NCBI RefSeq assembly: GCF_024753145.1
Contig: NZ_JANUGU010000012.1
Coordinates: 1-64,000 of the forward strand
Source: Massilia terrae
GTDB taxonomy: Bacteria > Pseudomonadota > Gammaproteobacteria > Burkholderiales > Burkholderiaceae_D
Direction: 5' to 3'
DNA length: 64,000 nt
The position numbers were made by a program, and so were the translations under genes. Positions 42,410 to 49,681 of the stretch are shown piece after piece. Each line of letters begins with the position of its first letter. Within the stretch, counting starts at the first letter, position 1. The notes under the pieces are model-generated. The model worked only from the letters and a program-made list of their open reading frames with translations, made no database searches and had not been told where the DNA came from.

Positions 42410-43624
42410 ATGTCCAACTTCCCGAATTTCCGCAGCCCGGCCGTGCTGCTCGACCACGCGCGCCACACCATGCGTTTCTACCACCCGCGCGCGATCGATC
42501 CCGCCGGCGGCCTGTTCCACTATTTCAAGGACGACGGCACCGTCTACGACAAGACCCATCGCCACCTGGTCAGCAGCACGCGCTACGTGTTCACCTATGC
42601 GATGGCCTACCGTCATTTCCAGGAGCCGGCCTACCTGGACGGGCTGAAGCAAGCCCTGCGCTTCCTGCGCGAGGCGCACCGCGCGCCCGACGGCGACGGC
42701 TACGCCTGGATGCTGGACGGCGGCAAGGTCGAGGACGGCACCCAGCACGCCTACGGCCAGGCCTTCGTGCTGCTGGCCTATGCCCACGCCACGATGGCCG
42801 GGCTGGAAGAGGCGCGCCCGTGGATCGCCGAGACCTTCGAGCTGATGGAGCGCCATTTCTGGGATGCCGAGGCCGGCCTGTACGCCGATGAAGCCAGCCA
42901 GGACTGGAGCGTGCTGTCGGGCTATCGCGGCCAGAACGCGAACATGCATTCCTGCGAGGCGCTGCAGGCTGCGTATCAGGCCACCGGCGAGAAACGCTAC
43001 CTGGAGCGCGCCTATACCATCGCCCAGAACATCACCCAGCGCCAGGCAGCCCGTTGCGGCGGCCTGATCTGGGAGCACTACGACGCCCAGTGGCAGCCCG
43101 ACTGGAAATTCAATATCGACGATCCGGAAAACCTGTTCCGCCCGTGGGGCTACCAGCCGGGCCACTTCACCGAGTGGGCCAAGCTGCTGGTCCAGCTGGA
43201 AGCGCGCGGCGCGGTGCTGGACAAGGACCTGGGCTGGCTGCTGCCGACCGCCGAGCGCCTGTTCACGGTGGCGCTGGAAAAGGGCTGGGACGAGATGCAC
43301 GGCGGCGTGTGTTATTCGCTGGCGCCGAACCTGTCCGTGTGCGATCCGCACAAGTATTTCTGGGTGCAGGCCGAGAGCGCGGCTGCTGCCGCCATGCTGG
43401 CCGAGCGCACCGGCAAGCAGGAGTACTGGGACTGGTACCAGCGCCTGTGGGAATACAGCTGGACCCACATGGTCGACCACAAATACGGCGCCTGGTACCG
43501 CATCCTCGACCGCGAGAACCGCAAGCTCTCCGACGAGAAGAGCCCGGCCGGCAAGGTCGACTATCACACGATGGGCGCCTGCTACGACATCGTGAGCGTG
43601 CTGGGACGGGACGGCCATGCATGA
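42410..43624 (+). CDS. AGE-superfamily sugar isomerase, predicted D-mannose isomerase (404 aa)
   Basis: An (alpha/alpha)6-barrel protein of the N-acylglucosamine 2-epimerase superfamily: SSTRYVFTYAMAYRHF, GQNANMHSCEALQAAYQATG (catalytic-site His), FRPWGYQPGHFTEWAKLLVQLE (PGHxxEW, second His) and HKYGAWYRILDRENR. The superfamily holds GlcNAc 2-epimerases, cellobiose 2-epimerases and the aldose-ketose isomerases YihS/mannose isomerase. The next gene overlaps it by eight bases and encodes a fructokinase-like protein, and the operon releases mannose, so mannose to fructose is the best prediction. There is no signal peptide, so it is cytosolic. A 2-epimerase activity cannot be excluded. Confidence 0.88.
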   Translation: MSNFPNFRSPAVLLDHARHTMRFYHPRAIDPAGGLFHYFKDDGTVYDKTHRHLVSSTRYVFTYAMAYRHFQEPAYLDGLKQALRFLREAHRAPDGDGYAWMLDGGKVEDGTQHAYGQAFVLLAYAHATMAGLEEARPWIAETFELMERHFWDAEAGLYADEASQDWSVLSGYRGQNANMHSCEALQAAYQATGEKRYLERAYTIAQNITQRQAARCGGLIWEHYDAQWQPDWKFNIDDPENLFRPWGYQPGHFTEWAKLLVQLEARGAVLDKDLGWLLPTAERLFTVALEKGWDEMHGGVCYSLAPNLSVCDPHKYFWVQAESAAAAAMLAERTGKQEYWDWYQRLWEYSWTHMVDHKYGAWYRILDRENRKLSDEKSPAGKVDYHTMGACYDIVSVLGRDGHA

Positions 43625-44543
43625 CGCGCCCCTGATGCTGTGCGCCGGCGAGGCGCTGACCGACCTGATCCACCAGGGCGAGGAACATTGGGTGAGCCGC
43701 GTCGGCGGCTCGGTATGGAACGTGGCGCGCGCGCTGGCCGCGCTGGGCGAACGCACCGCCTTCGCCGGCGCCATCAGCCAGGACCGCTTCGGCGACGCCT
43801 TGTGGGCGGCCAGCGAAGCGGTCGGCCTGGACTTGCGCCTGCTGCAGCGGGTCGACCGTTCGCCGCTGCTGGCCGTGGTGGAGCAGGGCGAGCCGCCGCG
43901 CTACTTCTTCATCGGCGTCGACAGCGCCGACCTGCACTTCGACCCGGCGGCGCTGCCGGAAGGCTGGTCGAGCGCGCTGCGCTGGGCCCACTTCGGCGGC
44001 ATCAGCCTGGCGCGCGAGCCGCTGGCCTCCAAGCTGGTCGCGCTGGCCGGGCAGCTCAAGGCCCAGGGCGTGTCGATCAGCTACGACCCGAATTTCCGCA
44101 ACCTGATGGGCGAGAGCTATGCGCCGGTCCTGCAGCGCATGGCCGCGCTGGCCGACGTGATCAAGGTCTCCGATGACGACCTGCGCGGCCTGTTCCCCGG
44201 CGTCCCGCTGGAGGAAGCGCTGCAGCGCCTGCGCGCGGCCAGCCCGAATGCCTACTGCCTGCTGACGCGCGGCGGGCACGGCGTGTCCAGCCTGTTCCAC
44301 GGCACGCAGCAAGCCGACGCCAAGGCGCCGCGCGTGACCGTGGTCGACACGGTCGGCGCCGGCGACGCCGCCGTGGCCGGCCTGCTGCACAGCCTGGCGC
44401 GTCATCCGCAGCGCCCCCTGCAATCGCACCTGCACGCCGCGCTGGCTGCCGGTTCGGCCGCCTGCATGCAAGCAGGCGCTACCCCGCCGCCGCAAGCGGC
44501 CATGAATGAATTATTCGAACAGCTTCAAGGAGACGCATCATGA
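43617..44543 (+). CDS. PfkB-family carbohydrate kinase, predicted fructokinase (308 aa)
   Basis: A ribokinase-fold kinase: CAGEALTDLI at the N-terminus, the sugar-binding GGSVWNVARALAALG (family consensus GG.p.NvA), SYDPNFRNLMG, a KVSDDDL segment and the catalytic anion-hole motif DTVGAGDAAVAG (base Asp in GAGD). Length and motifs match fructokinases and 2-keto-3-deoxygluconate kinases. Position after the AGE isomerase suggests fructose to fructose-6-phosphate. The ATG overlaps the isomerase stop by eight bases, and its own stop overlaps the GH47 start (ATGA), so these three are translationally coupled. Confidence 0.9.
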   Translation: MHDAPLMLCAGEALTDLIHQGEEHWVSRVGGSVWNVARALAALGERTAFAGAISQDRFGDALWAASEAVGLDLRLLQRVDRSPLLAVVEQGEPPRYFFIGVDSADLHFDPAALPEGWSSALRWAHFGGISLAREPLASKLVALAGQLKAQGVSISYDPNFRNLMGESYAPVLQRMAALADVIKVSDDDLRGLFPGVPLEEALQRLRAASPNAYCLLTRGGHGVSSLFHGTQQADAKAPRVTVVDTVGAGDAAVAGLLHSLARHPQRPLQSHLHAALAAGSAACMQAGATPPPQAAMNELFEQLQGDAS

Positions 44544-45955
44544 CGAGCCGTACCCGTTTCGCCCCGCTGCAGCGGGCCCTGTGCATCATGATGCTGGCCG
44601 TGGTGCCGGCGTTGTCGCAAGCCGCCTGGCAAACGCCCGCGCTTGCGCTCAAGCCGGTCACCGAGGCCGAATCGGCCGCGCTGGCCCAGCGTGTGAAGGA
44701 AGAAATGCGCCACGCCTGGCAGGGCTACAAGCAGTACGCCTGGGGCCACGACGCCCTCAACCCGCTCAGCAAGAAGCCGCGCGACTGGTACGAGCACTCG
44801 CTGCTGATGACGCCCGTCGATGCGCTGGACACGCTGGTGATCATGGGCCTGAAGGATGAAGCCGACGAGGCGCGCGAACTGATCGCGGCCAAGCTGGACT
44901 TCGACCAGGACATGTACGTCCAAAACTTCGAGATCACCATCCGCCTGCTCGGCGGCCTGCAGTCGGCCTACCAGCTGACCGGCGACCAGCGCCTGCTGGA
45001 CAAGGCACAGGACCTGGCCAAGCGCCTGATGCCGGTGTTCGATTCCCCCACCGGCCTGCCTTACACCCACGTCAACCTCCACACCGGCAAGGTGCGCGGC
45101 AACGTCAGCAACCCGGCCGAAACCGGCACCCTGGTGCTCGAATTCGGCATGCTGAGCCGCCTGACCGGCAACCCGGTCTACTTCGAGAAGTCCAAGCGCG
45201 CGCTGGTCGAGACCTACCGCCGCGCCTCGCCGCTCGGCCTGGTGGGCTCGGCGATCAACGTCGAAACCGGCAAGTGGGAGAACACCGACGCCCACATCGG
45301 CGGCGGCATCGACTCCTACTACGAGTACCTGTACAAGTGCTATCGCCTGTTCGGCGACAACGAGTGCAAGGCGATGTGGGACCACAGCATCGACGGCATC
45401 AACAAGGCGCTGGCCGACAAGCGCAACGGCGGCCTGTGGTACGGCCACGCCGACATGAACACCGGCCGCCGCATCAAGACCCAGTATGGCGCGCTGGACG
45501 CCTTCATGCCGGCCCTGCTGGCGCTGGGCGGCGACCTGCCGCGCGCCAAGGCGCTGCAGGAATCGGGCCTGCGCATGTGGCGCCTGAACGGCCTGGAGCC
45601 GGAAGCGCTGGACTACGCCAAGATGAAGGTGCTGTCGCCGGGCTACGCGCTGCGTCCGGAGATCATCGAATCGGCCTACTACCTGAACCACTACACCGGC
45701 AACCCGCGCTACCGTGCGATGGGCCGCGAGTTCTTCGAGGACTTCGTGCGCTACTGCCGCACCGACACCGGCTACGCCGCTGTGAAGGACGTGCGCACCA
45801 AGGAGAAGGAAGATTCGGAGGAGAGCTTCGTGTTCGCCGAGACCTTCAAGTACTACTACCTGCTGTTCGCGCCGAAGGAAGCGCTGGATTTCAACGCCGT
45901 CACCTTCAACACCGAAGCCCACCCGCTGCGCCTGCCGGCGCCAAGCGCGCACTGA
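44540..45955 (+). CDS. GH47 alpha-1,2-mannosidase, secreted (471 aa)
   Basis: This is unmistakable GH47, a family mainly known from the eukaryotic ER and Golgi: RHAWQGYKQYAWGHDALNPL, VDALDTLVIMGL, FEITIRLLGGLQSAY (Glu131), NPAETGTLVLEFG, HIGGGIDSYYEYLYK (Asp258), RPEIIESAYYL (Glu374), SFVFAETFKYYYLLF and the C-terminal Ca2+-binding FNTEAHP (Thr458). The three catalytic carboxylates and the calcium Thr known from ER mannosidase I and the Caulobacter enzyme are all conserved. A signal peptide ends near SQA (27). It should remove alpha-1,2-mannose from Man9-type glycans, in the periplasm. AAGGAG precedes the ATG. Confidence 0.96.
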   Translation: MTSRTRFAPLQRALCIMMLAVVPALSQAAWQTPALALKPVTEAESAALAQRVKEEMRHAWQGYKQYAWGHDALNPLSKKPRDWYEHSLLMTPVDALDTLVIMGLKDEADEARELIAAKLDFDQDMYVQNFEITIRLLGGLQSAYQLTGDQRLLDKAQDLAKRLMPVFDSPTGLPYTHVNLHTGKVRGNVSNPAETGTLVLEFGMLSRLTGNPVYFEKSKRALVETYRRASPLGLVGSAINVETGKWENTDAHIGGGIDSYYEYLYKCYRLFGDNECKAMWDHSIDGINKALADKRNGGLWYGHADMNTGRRIKTQYGALDAFMPALLALGGDLPRAKALQESGLRMWRLNGLEPEALDYAKMKVLSPGYALRPEIIESAYYLNHYTGNPRYRAMGREFFEDFVRYCRTDTGYAAVKDVRTKEKEDSEESFVFAETFKYYYLLFAPKEALDFNAVTFNTEAHPLRLPAPSAH

Positions 45956-45969
45956 AAGGATAGCCACCC

Positions 45970-48384
45970 ATGACCGCGTTCTCCACTTCGCGCATCCTGT
46001 GCACGCTGCTGGCGGCGATCGTGCTGCCGGTGTCGGCGGCGGCGCCGGGCGACATGCCCGTCAACACCTTCATCGGCACCCAGGACGAAGGCAATACCTT
46101 CCCCGGCGCGTCGGCCCCGTTCGGCATGATCCAGGTCGGCCCCACCGGCGAGCATTACGCCGGCTGGCGCTACAGCGATGCGCGCATCCGCGGCTTCGGG
46201 CATTCCTATCTCTCGGGCGCCGGCTGCTGGGAGCAGGGCGGCCAGCTGCAGGTGCTGCCGGTGACCGGCCGCATCGGACCGGGCGGCGATTTCGACACCG
46301 CCAAGCCGGAAAGCTTCGACTACAAGCGCTATGCCGCGGCCTACACCCATGAGGGCGAGGTCGGCCAGGCCGGCTACTACAAGGTGCGCCTGACCAGCTA
46401 CGGCGGCATCACGGCCGAAGCGACGGCCCTGAGCCGCGCCGCCGCCGAGCGCTACACCTTCGCGCCCGGCACCGCCAGCGGCAACGTGCTGCTCAACCTG
46501 GGCCAGGCCAACGAGCGCCATTCGGTGGTCGGCAGCGAGGTGCGCGTAGTCGACGACCACAGCGTCGAGGGCAAGATCACCACCAGGAGCTTCTGCGGCG
46601 GCGCCCAGTACAGCACCTGGTTCCGCATCGTGTTCGACCAGCCCTTCACCGCCCACGGCATCTGGGACGACCGCGGCGGCTTCCCCGGCGCGAACGGCCC
46701 GAGCCAGCAGGGCGACAGCCGCCCGCATGGCGTCTGGCTGACCTTCGATCTCAAGCGCGGCGCCGCGGTCACCGCGATCAGCGCGATCTCGCACGTGGAT
46801 GCCGAGGGCGCACTGAACAACCTCAAGGCGGACGGCATGGCCGGCGGCCGGCCGGTCACCTTCGACGCCATGCGCGCCAAGGCGCAGGCGGACTGGAAGC
46901 GCGAACTGGGCAGCGTGCGCATCGACGGCGGCAGCAATGACGACCGCACCGTGTTCTACACTGCGCTGTACCACGCGCTGCTGCAGCCGACCACCGGCAG
47001 CGACGCCGACGGCCGCTACCGCGGCTACGACAACGCGATCCACAAGGCCAAGGACTGGATCTACTACGAGTTCTTCTCGCTGTGGGACACCTACCGCGCC
47101 CAGAACCAGATGCTGGCGCTGCTGCGCCCGCAACGCGCGCGCGACATCGCCAACTCGGTGCTGAAGATCCGCGAGCAGGGCGGCTGGCTGCCGCGCTGGG
47201 GCTATGCCAATTTCGAGACCAATGTGATGACCGGCGATCCGGTCACGCCGTTCCTGGTCGACCTGTGGCGCTACGGCGCGCTCAAAGGACGCGAGGCCGA
47301 GGCTTACTCCGCGCTGCGCCAGAACGCGTTCGGCGTGCCGCCGGAGCAGATCCGCGCGCAGGGCCGCTCCGGCAATCCGAGCTACCTGAGCCAGGGCTTC
47401 GTGCAGTATGACCGCGCCTTCGTCTCGAAAGGCATGGACACCGACCCGCACCACGGCGCTTCGGCGACGCTGGAGTATTCGCTGGCCGACGGCGCACTGG
47501 CTGTGATGGCGCGCGCACTGGGCCACACCGCCGACGCCAACCTGCTGGACCAGCGCGCCCTCAACTGGCGCAAGCTGTGGGACGCCAGCGTGGTCGATGC
47601 TCCGACCGGGCTGCACGGCTTCCCGCGTCCGCGCCTGCTGGACGGCAGCTGGTTCAGCGACGTGAACGGCAGCTACGATCCGCGCGGCGAGCGCGGCTTC
47701 CACGAGGGCACCGCCTGGCAGTACCAGTGGCTGGTGCGCCAGGACATCCCCGGCCTGGCCGCCGCGATGGGCGGCCCCGCGCAGGCGCTGCACCGCCTCG
47801 ACCTATTCTTCGACTTCGACGCCCTGGCGGCCGATCCGCAGGCGGTGCGCAAGTCGTGGGTGGTGGGTCCGTACAGCTATTACAGCCAGTTCCGCTACAA
47901 TCCGAACAACGAGCCCGACCTGCACGCGCCATGGGTCTACACCTTGATGGGCCAGCCGTGGAAGACCACCACCGTGCTGCGCGCCGCGGAGACGCTGTTC
48001 GGCAATGGGCCGAGCGGCGTGACCGGCAACGACGACCTGGGCACGATGTCGGCCTGGTACCTGTTCAGCGCCCTGGGCCTGTACCCGGACGCGCCGGGCA
48101 GCGGCCGCTTCCTGCTGCACGCGCCGCGCTTCGCCCACGCCGAGATCGACCTGGCGAACGGGCGCACGCTGCGCATCGACGCGCCGGAAGCCAAGCCGGG
48201 CGAGCGCCGCTTCGTGCAGTCGGTGAGCTGGGATGGCCGTCCGCTGTCGCGCGTCTGGCTGGACTGGGAGCAGTTGCAGTCCGCCGGCAAGCTGGAATAC
48301 CGCCTCACGACGCAGGCGGATCCGGCAGGCTGGGGCACGCATGCGCGTGACCTGCCGCACGCGCCGGCCGGCATCGCCCCGTAA
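45970..48384 (+). CDS. GH92 exo-alpha-mannosidase, secreted (804 aa)
   Basis: A signal peptide (LLAAIVLPVSAAA) is followed by the family start VNTFIGTQDEGNTFPGASAPFGMIQVGP, a beta-sandwich N-domain, and an (alpha/alpha)6 catalytic domain with FFSLWDTYRAQNQMLALL, GWLPRWGYANFETNVMTGDP, FHEGTAWQYQWLV, PNNEPDLHAPWVYTLMGQPWKT and the signature GNDDLGTMSAWYLFSALGLYP. GH92 enzymes are Ca2+-dependent inverting exo-alpha-mannosidases acting on alpha-1,2, 1,3, 1,4 or 1,6 links; the linkage preference is not readable by eye. It would complement GH47 by removing the remaining alpha-mannose. AAAGGA lies ten bases before the ATG, 14 bases after the GH47 stop. Confidence 0.95.
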   Translation: MTAFSTSRILCTLLAAIVLPVSAAAPGDMPVNTFIGTQDEGNTFPGASAPFGMIQVGPTGEHYAGWRYSDARIRGFGHSYLSGAGCWEQGGQLQVLPVTGRIGPGGDFDTAKPESFDYKRYAAAYTHEGEVGQAGYYKVRLTSYGGITAEATALSRAAAERYTFAPGTASGNVLLNLGQANERHSVVGSEVRVVDDHSVEGKITTRSFCGGAQYSTWFRIVFDQPFTAHGIWDDRGGFPGANGPSQQGDSRPHGVWLTFDLKRGAAVTAISAISHVDAEGALNNLKADGMAGGRPVTFDAMRAKAQADWKRELGSVRIDGGSNDDRTVFYTALYHALLQPTTGSDADGRYRGYDNAIHKAKDWIYYEFFSLWDTYRAQNQMLALLRPQRARDIANSVLKIREQGGWLPRWGYANFETNVMTGDPVTPFLVDLWRYGALKGREAEAYSALRQNAFGVPPEQIRAQGRSGNPSYLSQGFVQYDRAFVSKGMDTDPHHGASATLEYSLADGALAVMARALGHTADANLLDQRALNWRKLWDASVVDAPTGLHGFPRPRLLDGSWFSDVNGSYDPRGERGFHEGTAWQYQWLVRQDIPGLAAAMGGPAQALHRLDLFFDFDALAADPQAVRKSWVVGPYSYYSQFRYNPNNEPDLHAPWVYTLMGQPWKTTTVLRAAETLFGNGPSGVTGNDDLGTMSAWYLFSALGLYPDAPGSGRFLLHAPRFAHAEIDLANGRTLRIDAPEAKPGERRFVQSVSWDGRPLSRVWLDWEQLQSAGKLEYRLTTQADPAGWGTHARDLPHAPAGIAP

Positions 48385-48430
48385 GAGGGCGGCCGCAGTG
48401 GCTGAAATACACACAATATCTGGAGACACC

Positions 48431-49681
48431 ATGGAACACATTTCGCAGCCCCTGCGGGTGCAGCAATCGCAGCAGCAGACCGGCACCACCGGCCCGCTGA
48501 TCATCATCACCATCCTGTTCTTCATGTGGGGGCTGCTGACCGCGCTGAACGACGTCCTGATCCCGCACCTGAAGGCGCTGTACACGCTGAACTACGTGCA
48601 GGCGATGCTGGTGCAGTTCTGCTTCTTCGGCGCCTACTTCCTGGTGTCGCTGCCGGCCGGTATGCTGATCAAGAAGATCGGCTACCAGAACGGCGCCGTC
48701 ACGGGCCTGGTCATCGCCGCCGGCGGCTGCGCGCTGTTCTACCCGGCGTCGAACAGCGGCTACACACTGTTCCTGGTCGGCTTCTTCGTGCTGGCGGCCG
48801 GCATCACCATCCTGCAGGTGGCGGCCAACCCTTACGTCACCGTGCTGGGTGACCCGCGCACGGCATCGAGCCGGCTGTCGCTGACCCAGGCCTTCAACTC
48901 GGTCGGCACCACCATCGCGCCGGCACTGGGCGGCTTCCTGATCCTGTCGGCCGCCGCGCACGCTGCCGGCCCGGCCGCCGCCGTGCAGAAGCCTTACCTG
49001 GCGCTGGCCGGCGCGCTGCTGCTGCTGGCGGTGCTGTTCGCTTTTGCCCGCCTGCCGAAGATCGAGCACGCGGACGACGTCGACGTGCACCTCGACAGCG
49101 CCACCCGCAGCTCGGTGCTGTCCCATCCGCACCTGCTGATGGGGACGATCGGCATCTTCCTGTACGTCGGCGGCGAAGTCAGTATCGGCAGCTTCCTGAT
49201 CAACTTCTTCGGTGAGCCGAACATCGCGGCGCTGGCGCCGGCCGATGCGGCCCACTACGTCAGCTACTACTGGGGCGGCGCCATGATCGGCCGCTTCATC
49301 GGCTTCTTCATCATGCGCCACGTCAGCCCGGGCAAGGCGCTGGCCTTCAATGCGGCGGTGTCGATCGGGCTGGTGCTGGTCGCGATCTTCGGCCACGGCC
49401 AGGCCGCGATGTGGGCGATCATCGCCGTCGGCCTGTGCAACTCGATCATGTTCCCGACCATCTTCAGCATGGCGCTGTACCGCCTCGGCAAGTTCACCGG
49501 CCAGGCCTCGGGCATCCTGTGCATGGCCATCGTCGGCGGCGCCGTGGTGCCCTTCATCCAGGGCGCGCTTGCAGATTCCATCGGCCTGCAGTGGTCGTTC
49601 TTCGTGCCTGTGGTCTGCTACGTCTTCATCCTGTATTTCGGCCTGCGCTTCCGCGCCCTGTACCAGAAGACCGCGCATTGA
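48431..49681 (+). CDS. FucP/GluP-type MFS sugar:H+ symporter (416 aa)
   Basis: A 12-helix major facilitator of the fucose/glucose-galactose/mannose group: LFFMWGLLTALNDVLIPHLKALYTLNYVQAMLVQFCFFGAYFLVSLPAGMLIKKIGYQNG is diagnostic, with the Asn/Asp in helix 1 that bind sugar and proton, and LQVAANPYVTVLGDPRTASSRLSLTQAFNSVGTTIAPALGG later. It imports free monosaccharides, here presumably mannose (and glucose from GH31), from periplasm to cytosol. GGAGA sits six bases before the ATG; the open frame extends upstream into GH92 but has no such site. The stop and the GH31 start share one base (TGATG). Confidence 0.93.
   Translation: MEHISQPLRVQQSQQQTGTTGPLIIITILFFMWGLLTALNDVLIPHLKALYTLNYVQAMLVQFCFFGAYFLVSLPAGMLIKKIGYQNGAVTGLVIAAGGCALFYPASNSGYTLFLVGFFVLAAGITILQVAANPYVTVLGDPRTASSRLSLTQAFNSVGTTIAPALGGFLILSAAAHAAGPAAAVQKPYLALAGALLLLAVLFAFARLPKIEHADDVDVHLDSATRSSVLSHPHLLMGTIGIFLYVGGEVSIGSFLINFFGEPNIAALAPADAAHYVSYYWGGAMIGRFIGFFIMRHVSPGKALAFNAAVSIGLVLVAIFGHGQAAMWAIIAVGLCNSIMFPTIFSMALYRLGKFTGQASGILCMAIVGGAVVPFIQGALADSIGLQWSFFVPVVCYVFILYFGLRFRALYQKTAH

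Noticed and set aside
48233-48430. Longer start for the MFS transporter
   Set aside because: This is the reading of the GH92 3' end in another frame; GGAGACACC-ATG at 48431 is the better start.
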